Below are positions 10,668 to 20,010 of a stretch of 64,000 nucleotides of DNA, piece by piece (within the stretch, counting starts at the first letter, position 1; the number at the start of each line of letters is the position of its first letter). Location: positions 1-64,000 of the forward strand of contig JAEXXM010000070.1 of assembly GCA_023405815.1 (NCBI GenBank), given 5' to 3'. Under the pieces are notes generated by a model. That model saw only the letters and a list, made by a program, of their open reading frames with translations, did not search any database and was not told where the DNA came from. This stretch comes from Pseudomonadota bacterium. GTDB lineage: Bacteria > Pseudomonadota > Alphaproteobacteria > Rhizobiales > Hyphomicrobiaceae. A program made the translations under genes and the position numbers.

Positions 10668-11831
10668 TTACTCGCCATCCTTTGCCGCCTTACCCTTCGA
10701 GGACTTCTTCCTTTCCTTGGGCTTGTCTTTCGACTCGGGCGGGGACGGCGGTTCCAACCGTAAGACCGGCTCCCCGCTGCTCACCTCACTGAACAAGAGC
10801 TCCTGTCTGATCTCTTCCAACTTCTCGAACGCCGCTTTCGTTTCTCCCGCTTTTGGATCGGGAACGCTCTCAACTTCTCCATCAGCCGGCTCATGCGTTG
10901 CCGGCGGCAGCAAGCGAATTTCGACCTTCATCCCGCGTTCGATGCGGCTCATCATGTAACGCATGGCCCAACGCAGGCCATCGTCCAGCTCATTGTCGCG
11001 CGGCGCCGTCTTTTGTTCCATCAACTCCTGAGTACGCTTGTCTATGGCCTCATCCACCACCTTGGCGATGTGATCATCAAATGACTTCACGAGCTGTTCG
11101 TTAGCCATCGCCAACCCTCGAGTCCTTTCACGGACTTCCTTGATATCGACAATCTGCTTGTAAGTGGCCAGGAGCCACGTGATGGTCGCACCAATAGCGA
11201 GGACAACGGGATAGGACGCCTCGATTAGAACTGTCGGATCAGAAGTCGATAGCTGATCGAGCCGCGCGTCTTCCCTTTCACCTGTTACCGCTTCCGAGAA
11301 CAACGCGACCACACGATCAATCTGCTTTAGCTCCACCCACAAACCGTGCAGCGTGTTGTCAAATAAGTCGCGTGGAATCATAAAGCCTAGCTCAGAGGTG
11401 CCAGGCTCCAATCCCGTCTTCTCGAAGCCGATCGTCTCTAAATTCTTCTTCGCACCACTGAAACTGTCGAGGATGCGCTTGCGTCCATTTAACTGCCCCT
11501 CAACAGCCTGTTTCACGACAGCCGGAGTGATGCCGTTCTCAGCGACCTTCTTCGAAATTGAATCTGTGAGCTGTGTCGAGAAGGCCCACTGGTCTCCGTA
11601 TTCATCCAGGAAGTCCCAAGCGGCAGGCGTTATCTCTGCGCTCATACTTTGCAGGGACTCGGACAGCGTCTTCAATGATTTCGCGACGGCGTTCTGATGA
11701 TTGACGTCCTGCGGAGCATTGACGACATTCTGCAAATTTGCATCGAGCTCTTGCAGCTTAGATTGAATCTTATACTCGGATTCACGTTGCAGTATCTCTT
11801 CGATGAACTCGAGAAGCCGGCTGACGTTCAT
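10668..11831 (-). CDS. Hypothetical membrane-anchored, helix-rich protein of lower GC content
   Basis: 387 residues from ATG 11829-11831 (MNVSRLLEFIEEIL) with AGGT upstream; an extension to 11936 is possible but less protein-like. Mostly helical and charged (coiled-coil-like stretches at about 10-65 and 225-275), with one hydrophobic segment at about 207-225 (YPVVLAIGATITWLLATY) and a Lys/Ser-rich tail. I recognise no family, and it lacks nuclease, ATPase or integrase motifs. Its base composition is visibly more AT-rich than its neighbours, suggesting horizontal acquisition as a single gene between padR and priA. No integrase, repeats or toxin partner accompany it. Confidence 0.75.
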   Translation of the reverse strand: MNVSRLLEFIEEILQRESEYKIQSKLQELDANLQNVVNAPQDVNHQNAVAKSLKTLSESLQSMSAEITPAAWDFLDEYGDQWAFSTQLTDSISKKVAENGITPAVVKQAVEGQLNGRKRILDSFSGAKKNLETIGFEKTGLEPGTSELGFMIPRDLFDNTLHGLWVELKQIDRVVALFSEAVTGEREDARLDQLSTSDPTVLIEASYPVVLAIGATITWLLATYKQIVDIKEVRERTRGLAMANEQLVKSFDDHIAKVVDEAIDKRTQELMEQKTAPRDNELDDGLRWAMRYMMSRIERGMKVEIRLLPPATHEPADGEVESVPDPKAGETKAAFEKLEEIRQELLFSEVSSGEPVLRLEPPSPPESKDKPKERKKSSKGKAAKDGE

Positions 11832-11965
11832 TGCGGACCTGCGCCATAAAAGAGGCTGAAAAGGCCTCAGTAACGCGATTCGCGGCTCGTTCCGAATCAT
11901 TCTCAAGTCGGCGTTGGCCAGCTTATCACCGCGCAACCGTCGGCTTTTCGGCGTCCCCGGCTAAC

Positions 11966-14203
11966 TCAAAGAAAACTGTACGGATCGATGTCGACTGTAA
12001 GCCGCACATCGCCCTTCAATGGCGGCAGCTCGGCGAGCCACGCCCGCAAATAGGCCTGCATGTCGATCTCGCGCGGCGCCTTGACCAGGAGCCGCCAGCG
12101 ATGCCGGCCGCGGATCACCGCCAGCGGCGCCTCCGCCGGCCCCAGAACCTCGATCTTTTCCGACGGCGGCGCCCGGTGCGCGATATCGCGCGCGATGAGC
12201 TGTGCCGTCTCCTTGTCGCGCGCGGCAACGATCAGCGCCACCAGCCGCCCGAACGGCGGCAGCATCCCGCGCCGCCGGTTGGCGATCTCGGCTTCGATGA
12301 ACGCCTCGCGGTCGCTCTCGATGATCGCCTTCATCACCGGGTGATCCGGCATGTGCGTCTGCACGTAGCCGCGCCCCTCCGCCAGCGCGCGCCCCGCACG
12401 CCCCGTCACCTGATGCAGGAGCTGGAACGTGCGCTCGCCCGCGCGCGGATCGGCGCCCTGCGCCAGCCCCAGGTCGCCGTCGACGATGCCGACCGTGGCG
12501 AGGTTCGGAAAATGGTGGCCCTTGGCGACGATCTGCGTGCCGATGACGATGTCGATGCCGCCGGCTTCGATATTGCGGATGATCTCGCGCATCTCCGTGA
12601 GGCCGGGGATGAGGTCCGACGACAAGAGCGCCACCTTCGCATCGGGGAAGCGCTCCGCCACCTCCTCGGCGACGCGCTCGACACCCGGTCCGCAGGCGAC
12701 GAGCGCCCCCGGCTCGGAGCACTTCGGGCACTTCTCCGGCAGCGGGATCGAGAAGCCGCAGTGATGGCAGTGCAGCCGGCCGCGAAAGCGATGCTCCACC
12801 AGCCACGCCGTGCACTGCGGGCATTCGATGCGGTGCCCGCACGACCGGCACAGCGTCAGCGGCGCATATCCGCGCCGGTTTAGGAACAATAGCGTCTGCT
12901 GCTTGTCCTCGAGCGTCTTTACGATCGCCTCGACCAGCGGCGGCGCCAGCCACTTGCCCTTGTCGGGCGGCGTCACGCGCAGGTCGATGGCGGTGATGTC
13001 GGGCAGCGACGCGCCCGAGAAGCGCCCCGGCAGTACGACATGCCGGTACCGCCCGGTGCGCGCGTTGACGTGCGATTCGATCGAAGGCGTCGCCGATGCC
13101 AGCACCACGGGAAATCCGCCGAGGCTGCCGCGCACCACCGCCATGTCGCGCGCCTGATAGTGCACGCGGTCGTCCTGCTTGTAGCCGGCGTCGTGCTCTT
13201 CATCGACGATGATGAGGCCGAGGTCGGAGAACGGCAGGAACAGCGCCGAGCGGGCGCCGACCACGACGCGGGCTTCGCCGTTCGCGGTCTGCCGCCACAC
13301 GCGGCCGCGCTCCGGCCCCGACAGCGCCGAATGCCATTCGACCGGCGCCGCACCGAAGCGCGCCTCGAAACGGCGCATGAACTGATCCGTCAGCGCGATT
13401 TCCGGCAGCATGATCAGCACCTGCTGCCCACGCTCTAAAGTGCGCGCCGCGGCCTCGAAATAGACCTCGGTTTTGCCGGAGCCGGTGACGCCGTCGAGCA
13501 GCGTGACGGAGAAGTTCCCGCCGTCGACCGCCGACTGCAGCGTGTGCACGGCCGCCGCCTGCTCGGGCGTGAACTCCGTCGCACGGTGCTTAGGATCGGG
13601 CTGCGGCGGACGCTTTTCCGGGATCGCCACCTCGACGAGATTGCCCGATTGCACGAGCCCGTCGACCACACCCGTCGAGCATTCGGCAGCCAACGCCAGC
13701 GCCGCCTTGGCGCGGATCGCACCATCGCCGGCGATTTCCAGCGCCCGCTTCCGCGCCGGCGTCATGCGCGGCGGCTCCGGCACCCCTTCGACCACCGTCA
13801 CGCCGAAGCGCGGCTTCTGGGGCTCGAACACCGCCCGCGCGCTCATCATCATGCGCACCGTCATGCCGAGCGGGGCCAGCGTGTACTTCGCGATCCATTC
13901 GGCAAAGCGCATCGTGATCGCCGGCAGCGGTGGCGCATCGAGCCGCGCGGTGATCGCTTTCAACTTCTTGGGATCGACCGGCTTGGCGGGCTCGCCGACA
14001 GGCCCGTTGATCGGCTTGTCCCACACGACGCCGATACGGCTCTGCGGCCCGAACGGCACCATCACGAAGCAGCCCGGCTCGATGTCGACCTCGGGCGGCA
14101 CGACATAGTCGTACGTCTGGTCGAGCGCCACGGCGAGCACGACCGGTGCCAGCCGCGTTGCCGCGCGCGCTTTGCTCTCGATGGGCTCGAACAGACTCTG
14201 CAT
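11966..14203 (-). CDS. priA: Primosomal replication restart helicase PriA
   Basis: 745 residues from ATG 14203 (MQSLFEPIESK); a GTG at 14260 would add 19 residues. PriA recognises stalled forks and reloads DnaB. Visible parts: the N-terminal 3' DNA-binding domain (YDYVVPP, GCFVMVPFG), Walker A GVTGSGKTEVYFEA, the DEEHDAGYKQD box, and the zinc-binding cysteines in CRSCGHRIECPQC and HCHHCGFSIPLPEKCPKC. The helicase motifs GTQIVAKGHHFPN and HQVTGRAGR follow. Length fits the family. It is divergent from cbpA, with a 211-nt gap. Confidence 0.95.
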   Translation of the reverse strand: MQSLFEPIESKARAATRLAPVVLAVALDQTYDYVVPPEVDIEPGCFVMVPFGPQSRIGVVWDKPINGPVGEPAKPVDPKKLKAITARLDAPPLPAITMRFAEWIAKYTLAPLGMTVRMMMSARAVFEPQKPRFGVTVVEGVPEPPRMTPARKRALEIAGDGAIRAKAALALAAECSTGVVDGLVQSGNLVEVAIPEKRPPQPDPKHRATEFTPEQAAAVHTLQSAVDGGNFSVTLLDGVTGSGKTEVYFEAAARTLERGQQVLIMLPEIALTDQFMRRFEARFGAAPVEWHSALSGPERGRVWRQTANGEARVVVGARSALFLPFSDLGLIIVDEEHDAGYKQDDRVHYQARDMAVVRGSLGGFPVVLASATPSIESHVNARTGRYRHVVLPGRFSGASLPDITAIDLRVTPPDKGKWLAPPLVEAIVKTLEDKQQTLLFLNRRGYAPLTLCRSCGHRIECPQCTAWLVEHRFRGRLHCHHCGFSIPLPEKCPKCSEPGALVACGPGVERVAEEVAERFPDAKVALLSSDLIPGLTEMREIIRNIEAGGIDIVIGTQIVAKGHHFPNLATVGIVDGDLGLAQGADPRAGERTFQLLHQVTGRAGRALAEGRGYVQTHMPDHPVMKAIIESDREAFIEAEIANRRRGMLPPFGRLVALIVAARDKETAQLIARDIAHRAPPSEKIEVLGPAEAPLAVIRGRHRWRLLVKAPREIDMQAYLRAWLAELPPLKGDVRLTVDIDPYSFL

Positions 14204-14414
14204 CGGCGCGCGAAAGACCCCTACCAGCGAATCGAATTGGAAAACGTAGGATGCCCGCACGGCGCCCCCAAGGCGCGCATCTGCGCCGCTAACCCCGGCG
14301 CCCCGGCGACATTATGTCTTGCCGATACCACAGATTAACTTGGGATGGAGAGCCCATAGATAAGCTGGCGCCCGCCTCAGCGATAATCGGCGCACTCCAG
14401 GAACGCGTTGCCCC

Positions 14415-15371
14415 ATGGAATACAAGGACTACTACAAGATCCTCGGCGTCGAGCGGACCGCCTCGCAAGACGACATCAAGCGTGCATACCGCAAGCTCGC
14501 GCGCACCTATCATCCCGACGTGAACAAAGAGGCAGGTGCCGAGGCCAAGTTCAAGGACGCCGGCGAAGCATACGAGGTTCTGAAGGACCCGGAGAAGCGC
14601 GCCGCCTACGATCAGCTCGGCGCCAACTGGCAGCAGGGCCAGCAGTTCCGTCCGCCGCCGAACTGGGATGCCGGCTTCGAGTTCTCCGGCGGCGGTTACA
14701 CCGAGGCGGACCCTTCGCAGTTCTCTGACTTTTTCGAGGGCCTGTTCGGGCGTGCTCGCGCAGGTGGTGGCGGCCGCAGCGGCTTTTCCCGTCGCGAGTT
14801 CCACGCCCAGGGCGAGGACCATCACGCAAAGATCGTCATACCGTTGCGCGATGCCTACACTGGCGCCAAGCGCGACATCACGCTACGCGTTCCGGAGCTG
14901 GATGAGACCGGCCACGTCCTCGTCAAGGATCGCACCCTCAGCGTCACCATTCCGAAGGGCATCCGCGAGGGTCAGCACATCCGCCTCGCGGGCCAGGGCG
15001 CGCCCGGCATGGGCAAAGGTCAGCCAGGAGACCTATATCTCGAAGTGGCCTTCGCGCCGGACCCGCTATTCCGTGTCGACGGGAAGGACGTCACGTTCGA
15101 CCTGCCCGTAGCGCCTTGGGAGGCAGCACTCGGCGCCAGCGTCAAAGCTCCGACCCCCGATGGCGCAGTGATGCTGAAGATCCCGCCAAACTCCACCAAA
15201 GGCCGCACCATGCGCCTCAAGGGCAAGGGCATTCCCGGCAACCCGCCGGGCGACCTGAACGCCGTCCTGAAGATCGAGCTGCCGCCCGCCGACACCGACA
15301 AAGCGAAGAAGCTGTATGAAGAGATGGAGCGCGAGTTGCCGTTCGATCCGCGCGCGGGCTTGGGAGTATAA
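14415..15371 (+). CDS. cbpA: DnaJ-class co-chaperone CbpA
   Basis: 318 residues: J-domain with HPD at 33-35 ([10 protein letters not shown]), a Gly/Phe-rich linker (about 85-130), no zinc-finger domain, and the two C-terminal client-binding domains ([36 protein letters not shown]). This type III-like layout is that of CbpA, which stimulates DnaK and associates with DNA in stationary phase in E. coli. cbpM follows after 3 nt, so both are surely co-transcribed. Confidence 0.92.
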   Translation: MEYKDYYKILGVERTASQDDIKRAYRKLARTYHPDVNKEAGAEAKFKDAGEAYEVLKDPEKRAAYDQLGANWQQGQQFRPPPNWDAGFEFSGGGYTEADPSQFSDFFEGLFGRARAGGGGRSGFSRREFHAQGEDHHAKIVIPLRDAYTGAKRDITLRVPELDETGHVLVKDRTLSVTIPKGIREGQHIRLAGQGAPGMGKGQPGDLYLEVAFAPDPLFRVDGKDVTFDLPVAPWEAALGASVKAPTPDGAVMLKIPPNSTKGRTMRLKGKGIPGNPPGDLNAVLKIELPPADTDKAKKLYEEMERELPFDPRAGLGV

Positions 15372-15374
15372 GAC

Positions 15375-15725
15375 ATGCCGGCCGACACCAAGCAAAGACA
15401 GCAGCCGCTCGTCGTCCTCGACGAAGAAGAAATCTCCCTCGGCGAGCTCACGCGCACCTGCCGCGTTCATGCCGAATGGGTCATGGAGCTCGTCGACGAA
15501 GGCGTGATCGAGCCGCGCGGCCTGAGCGAGGGAGCCAAGTCGCAGCAATGGCGCTTCTCGGCCACCACCGTCGTGCGCGTGGAGAAGGCCCGCCGACTGC
15601 AGCGCGACCTCGGCGTCAATCTCCCCGGCGTCGCGCTGGCGCTCGAGCTGCTCGACCGCATCGATGCGCTGGAGGCGCGCTTGCGCAGCGCCTCGGCCAA
15701 ACCCGAGTCACACGACGCCGATTAA
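15375..15725 (+). CDS. cbpM: Chaperone modulator CbpM (MerR-like)
   Basis: 116 residues with the CbpM pattern: an N-terminal MerR-like helix-turn-helix (ISLGELTRTCRVHAEWVMEL then VDEGVIEP) and a helical tail (GVALALELLDRIDALEARL). CbpM binds the J-domain of CbpA and blocks its action on DnaK. It directly follows cbpA with 3 nt between them, the diagnostic pair. An R2 repeat lies downstream. Confidence 0.88.
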   Translation: MPADTKQRQQPLVVLDEEEISLGELTRTCRVHAEWVMELVDEGVIEPRGLSEGAKSQQWRFSATTVVRVEKARRLQRDLGVNLPGVALALELLDRIDALEARLRSASAKPESHDAD

Positions 15726-15762
15726 CCGTTCGCCATCTCGAATCGGCTAGCCTCCGAAGCTT

Positions 15763-15854
15763 GTCATCCTCGGCTTTGGGCCGAGGATCCAGCGTGCAGC
15801 TCAACGCTGGGAGCGAGATGAGAGTTGGGTCCTCGGGACGAGCCCGAGGACGAC
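15763..15854. repeat. R2 palindromic repeat (GTCATCC type), copy 1
   Basis: Begins GTCATCCTCGG and ends CCCGAGGACGAC; internal arms pair as CTTTGGGCCGAGGATCC and GGGTCCTCGGGAC. It lies between cbpM and xerC. Confidence 0.75.
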
Positions 15855-15874
15855 AGTTATTGGGCCGGACGACT

Positions 15875-16822
15875 ATGACCGTCGAAACCGCCGAACTCGA
15901 GCTGCCGCTCGGCGCCGATCTGGAACGCGCCGTCGCCCGCTGGCTCGCGCACCTTCGCCACGAGCGCGGCCATGCCGACAAGACGCTCGAAGCTTACGAG
16001 CGCGACGTGCGCCAGTTCATATCGTTCCTCGCAGGCCAGCTCGGTCACGCCCCCTGCCTCGCCGATCTCGCCCGCCTCGACCTCAAGACCTTCCGCGGCT
16101 TCCTTGCCGCGCGCCGCCGCGCCGGCACCGTCAGCCGCTCGCTGGCGCGCTCGCTCTCCGCGCTGCGCCAACTCTTCCGCTGGCTCGAATCGAAGGACAT
16201 CGTCGAGAACCGCGCCATCCTCCGACTCGCCATGCCCAAGGTGCCGCATTCGGTCCCGAAGCCGCTCACCGTCGGCATGGCCGCTGAGGTCGTGGAAGCG
16301 CGCGGCGGGGCCGAGCTCGATTGGGTGAGCGCCCGCGACGTCGCCGTGCTGCTCCTGCTGTACGGCTCCGGGCTGCGCATCGCCGAGGCGCTGAGCCTCA
16401 CTCCGAGAACTGCGCCAACTGCAGACCGCGACGTGCTGCGCATTACAGGCAAGGGTGACAAGGAGCGCCTGGTGCCGGTGCTTCCGATCGTGTGCGAGGC
16501 CGTCGCCCGCTACCGCTCACTCTGTCCTTACACACTTGAGCCCGACGAGCCGTTGTTCCGCGGTGCCAAGGGAGGACCGCTGTCGCCGCGCATCATCCAG
16601 CTCGCCATGCAGCGGCTGCGCGAGGCGCTCGATCTTCCCGCGACGGCAACGCCGCACGCGCTGCGTCACTCGTTCGCGACCCACCTTCTCTCCGCGGGCG
16701 GCGACCTGCGCCAGATCCAGGAGCTGCTCGGCCACGCATCGCTCTCGACCACGCAGGCCTATACGGAAGTCGATCGTGAACGCCTGCTCGCCGTTTATGA
16801 CGCAGCTCATCCGCGCGGCTGA
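15875..16822 (+). CDS. xerC: Tyrosine recombinase XerC
   Basis: 315 residues from ATG 15875; the frame is open much further upstream, but that part covers the R2 repeat and cbpM. N-terminal SAM-like core-binding domain (about 15-115) and C-terminal catalytic domain. The catalytic residues can be read: Arg168 (SGLRIAEAL), Lys194 (GKGDKERLVP), His261 and Arg264 (HALRHSFATH), His287 (LLGHASLSTTQ) and Tyr296. XerC with XerD resolves chromosome dimers at dif. I saw no dif-like site in the window. Length and context (housekeeping genes, no adjacent island) argue for XerC rather than a phage integrase. Confidence 0.92.
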   Translation: MTVETAELELPLGADLERAVARWLAHLRHERGHADKTLEAYERDVRQFISFLAGQLGHAPCLADLARLDLKTFRGFLAARRRAGTVSRSLARSLSALRQLFRWLESKDIVENRAILRLAMPKVPHSVPKPLTVGMAAEVVEARGGAELDWVSARDVAVLLLLYGSGLRIAEALSLTPRTAPTADRDVLRITGKGDKERLVPVLPIVCEAVARYRSLCPYTLEPDEPLFRGAKGGPLSPRIIQLAMQRLREALDLPATATPHALRHSFATHLLSAGGDLRQIQELLGHASLSTTQAYTEVDRERLLAVYDAAHPRG

Positions 16823-16946
16823 AGGCCCGCAACTCGGGGCCCTGCACGCGCGTTGGTAAACGCCGACGCAATTTTGCCTCTTTTTTTCGGCGGTTCGGCG
16901 CTTAAAAGCGGGGCACCCCCGCATTCGATCGGAGTAGATAAGAAGC

Positions 16947-17990
16947 ATGCGCCTACGTTCGCGTTTCGCATTCGCCTGCCTCGCATTGGCAGCGGCCATG
17001 TCGACGGCCAGCGCCGGAGCCGCCGACAAAGCCGGTGCGGCCGGAAAGGAAGCCGCCGCGGAAGCCTGCACCGGTTCCGACATGCTGGCCGAGACCGCCA
17101 CCGAGAACCCGCAAGCCTATGAGCGCATCATGGCCGAGGCCGCGGCGGCGAAGAACTCTGACGCCATCCTCTGGAAGATCGAGAAGGAAGGGCGCCCCGC
17201 ATCATACCTGTTCGGCACCGTCCATCTGACAGACGAGCGCGTGACGAACCTGTCGCCCGCGGTCGAGAAGGCGATCAAGGAAGCAAAGACGATCGCCCTC
17301 GAGGTTTCCGATCTGTCCGAGACCGCCACATCGACGGTCATCGCTAAGTCCGCGCCGCTCGTCATGTTCACCGACGGCCGCCGGCTCGATGGTCTCCTGT
17401 CGAGCACGGAATACGACACCGTCAAATCTATCATCGTCCGATCCGGCATGCCGGTCGATCTAGCGGCGCTGTTCAAGCCGTGGATCGTCACCATGATCCT
17501 CTCTGTCTCCGACTGCGAGCGCGCCAAGGTGCAAGCCGGCGCCCGCGTTCTCGACATGAAGATTGCAGAGATGGGGAAGGCGAGCGGTAAAGAGGTCATA
17601 GGTCTCGAGACCATCTCCACGCAGATCGAAGCGCTGGCGGCCGTTCCCGAGCAGCAGCAGCTCGACATGCTCCGTTCGAGCCTGCGCTTCGCCGACCGCA
17701 CCAACGACATGATGGAAACGCTGATCCAGCTCTACTTGAAGCGCAAGGTCAGCGCGGCGCTGCCGTTCCAGATCGCGCTGGCTAAGGAGGCTGGCATCGG
17801 CGACGAGGCATTCGCCGGCTTCCAGCAGAAGCTGCTCTTCGAGCGCAACGATAAGATGCGCTCAGTCGCCGAGCCCTTGCTGGAGCAAGGCGGCGCATTC
17901 ATCGCCGTCGGCGCGCTGCACCTGCCGGGCGACCGCGGCCTGGTCGAGCTGCTCCGTCAGTCGGGCTACACCGTCACCGCCGTCGAGTAG
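16947..17990 (+). CDS. TraB/GumN family putative secreted metal-dependent protease
   Basis: 347 residues with a signal peptide (MRLRSRFAFACLALAAAMST, cleavage near ASA). The family's two GxxH-type signatures are present: SYLFGTVHLTDERV near residue 90 and FIAVGALHLPGDRGLVELL near the C-terminus. TraB/GumN proteins are related to the eukaryotic TIKI metalloproteases, but the bacterial members lack a known substrate. It is a single gene between xerC and the lpd operon. Confidence 0.85.
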   Translation: MRLRSRFAFACLALAAAMSTASAGAADKAGAAGKEAAAEACTGSDMLAETATENPQAYERIMAEAAAAKNSDAILWKIEKEGRPASYLFGTVHLTDERVTNLSPAVEKAIKEAKTIALEVSDLSETATSTVIAKSAPLVMFTDGRRLDGLLSSTEYDTVKSIIVRSGMPVDLAALFKPWIVTMILSVSDCERAKVQAGARVLDMKIAEMGKASGKEVIGLETISTQIEALAAVPEQQQLDMLRSSLRFADRTNDMMETLIQLYLKRKVSAALPFQIALAKEAGIGDEAFAGFQQKLLFERNDKMRSVAEPLLEQGGAFIAVGALHLPGDRGLVELLRQSGYTVTAVE

Positions 17991-18004
17991 CGCGCTCCCA
18001 AAGC

Positions 18005-18120
18005 GTCATCCCGGGGCAAAGCCTGCCCCGGCGAAGGCCGGGGTCCCCGGAATCCATCGATCCGCACACTCTGCGCTTAGACTTGAGCTGGACCCCGGCA
18101 ACAAGTGCCGGGGCGGCATC
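18005..18120. repeat. R2 palindromic repeat, copy 2
   Basis: Begins GTCATCCCGGGGCAAAGCC and ends near CAAGTGCCGGGGCGGCATC, with internal GGCCGGGGTCC / GGACCCCGG arms. It lies between the convergent 3' ends of the TraB/GumN gene and lpd and may act as a bidirectional stem-loop. Confidence 0.75.
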
Positions 18121-18142
18121 AGTAAGCGCTACTTCCTGCACA

Positions 18143-19543
18143 TCAAAAATGGATCGCGCGCTTGTCGACCGCGAGCGCCGCTTCCTTCACCGCCTCAGTG
18201 AGCGTTGGATGCGCGTGGCAGGTGCGCGCGAGATCTTCGGCCGAGCCGCCGAACTCCATCAGCACCGCCCCCTCCGCGATCATCTCGGAAGCGTTGGCGC
18301 CAATGATGTGCACGCCGAGCACGCGGTCCGTCGCCTCGTCGGCCAGGATCTTCACGAAGCCGTCGGTCTGTTGGTTAGCCTTGGCGCGGCCGTTGGCCGT
18401 GAATGGAAACTTGCCGACCTTGTACGCGATGCCGGTCGCCTTCAATTCCTCTTCCGACTTGCCGACGCTCGCCACCTCCGGCGCCGTGTAGACGACGTTC
18501 GGGATGACGCCGTAGTTCACGTGCCCCGCCTGCCCCGCGAGAATCTCGGCTACAGCGACGCCCTCGTCCTCGGCCTTGTGCGCCAGCATCGGCCCGTGAA
18601 TCACGTCGCCGATGGCGTAGATACCCGGAACGCTGGACTGATAGTGCTCGTCGACGATGACCCTCCCGCGGTTATCGACGCCGACGCCGGCATCCCCAAG
18701 TCCCAAACCCTCGGTGAAGGGCACGCGCCCGATCGCGACGAGCACCACGTCGGTATCGATAGTCTCCGATTGGCCGCCCTCAGCCGGCTCGATCGTCACC
18801 ACCTGAGCGACGCCGTTCTTCTTGATCCCCGTCACCTTGCTGCCAAGCTTGAAGCTCACGCCCTGCTTGGCGAGGATGCGCTGCAACGTCTTTGCCACCT
18901 CGGCGTCTGTCCCCGGTAAAATGCGGTCGAGATACTCGACCACCGTCACTTCGGCGCCGAGCCGCCGCCACACCGAGCCGAGCTCTAGCCCGATCACTCC
19001 CGCACCCACGACCAGCATTCGGCCGGGCACGTTGGGGAGCGACAGCGCGCCCGTCGAGGACACGACCGCTTCCTCGTCGATCTCGATCCCCGGCAGCTTG
19101 GCCACCGCCGATCCCGTCGCGATGACGATCGACGTTGCGTCGACGTCCTGCTTCTCGCCGTTGATGAACGTCACCTCGACGAGACCCGGCGCCTTGATGC
19201 GACCCGTGCCGTGGAAGTGGTCGACCTTGTTCTTGCGCAGAAGGAACGCGACGCCGTCCGTGTTGCCCTTCACTGCCTCGTCCTTGAAGCTGAGCATCTT
19301 GCCAAGATCGAGCTCCGGCTTCACCCCGATGCCCATCTTGCCGAACGAGTGCCCGGCCTCCTCGTAAAGCTCCGAGGCATGCAGCATCGCCTTTGATGGA
19401 ATGCATCCGACGTTGAGGCACGTGCCTCCGAACGTCGCGCGCTTCTCGACGATGGCAACCTTCATTCCGAGCTGGCTGGCGCGGATGGCGCAGACGTAGC
19501 CGCCCGGTCCAGAGCCGATGACGATCAGGTCGTAGGCGGCCAC
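18143..19543 (-). CDS. lpd: Dihydrolipoyl dehydrogenase (E3)
   Basis: 466 residues. FAD-binding GSGPGG at 11-16, redox disulfide Cys42/Cys47 in [13 protein letters not shown], the NAD-binding [12 protein letters not shown], and the C-terminal active-site [13 protein letters not shown]. It reoxidises the lipoyl groups of 2-oxoacid dehydrogenases. Last gene of the mdh-sucCDAB-VOC-lpd cluster, so here it chiefly serves the 2-oxoglutarate dehydrogenase complex. It starts 13 nt after the VOC gene. Confidence 0.97.
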   Translation of the reverse strand: MAAYDLIVIGSGPGGYVCAIRASQLGMKVAIVEKRATFGGTCLNVGCIPSKAMLHASELYEEAGHSFGKMGIGVKPELDLGKMLSFKDEAVKGNTDGVAFLLRKNKVDHFHGTGRIKAPGLVEVTFINGEKQDVDATSIVIATGSAVAKLPGIEIDEEAVVSSTGALSLPNVPGRMLVVGAGVIGLELGSVWRRLGAEVTVVEYLDRILPGTDAEVAKTLQRILAKQGVSFKLGSKVTGIKKNGVAQVVTIEPAEGGQSETIDTDVVLVAIGRVPFTEGLGLGDAGVGVDNRGRVIVDEHYQSSVPGIYAIGDVIHGPMLAHKAEDEGVAVAEILAGQAGHVNYGVIPNVVYTAPEVASVGKSEEELKATGIAYKVGKFPFTANGRAKANQQTDGFVKILADEATDRVLGVHIIGANASEMIAEGAVLMEFGGSAEDLARTCHAHPTLTEAVKEAALAVDKRAIHF

Positions 19544-19556
19544 GGCAATTCTCCGT

Positions 19557-19982
19557 TCAAGGTCCTAGAGGAAGGGGCGCGCTGAACGCCCACACGTATC
19601 CGAAGGGATCACGCACGCGCCCATAGCGCATCACCCAGAAGGTGTCGGACGCCGCCGCCGTGACGGTGGCGCCTGCGGCCACCGCACGCGCAATCGCACC
19701 ATCGACCTCGAGCGGCGAGGCGAGGTTGATCTGCACCGTCATGCTGCCTTTTCCTTCCGACGCTCGCGGGGCGACATCGGTGATATAGTCGGGGAAATAG
19801 TCCGACAGCATGAAGTGACCGCCGAACGCCGAGAGCGAGGCGTGCTGCACACGCGTGCCGTCGGCGGTGAGCTCCTTGTAGGTGACCTTCGCTCCGAATG
19901 CCTTTTCGTAGAAGGCGATGGCCGCGAACGCGTTCTCAACCGTCAAATAGACTTCGATCGCAGAAATGTCTTCCTCCGCCAT
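19557..19982 (-). CDS. VOC (glyoxalase/PhnB-like) protein inside the suc-lpd operon
   Basis: 141 residues with the beta-alpha-beta-beta-beta VOC fold pattern: [20 protein letters not shown] at the N-terminus and [19 protein letters not shown] at the C-terminus, as in PhnB-like proteins. The usual metal ligands of glyoxalase I are not all obvious, so no substrate can be assigned. It sits between sucB (28 nt) and lpd (13 nt), all co-directional, and must be co-transcribed with the OGDH subunits. Confidence 0.82.
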   Translation of the reverse strand: MAEEDISAIEVYLTVENAFAAIAFYEKAFGAKVTYKELTADGTRVQHASLSAFGGHFMLSDYFPDYITDVAPRASEGKGSMTVQINLASPLEVDGAIARAVAAGATVTAAASDTFWVMRYGRVRDPFGYVWAFSAPLPLGP

Positions 19983-20010
19983 GCTGCATGCTCCTTAGCC
20001 GTCACATGGC

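Noticed and set aside
15476..15874. N-terminal extension of the xerC frame
   Set aside because: Covers the end of cbpM and an R2 repeat; XerC proteins start near ATG 15875.
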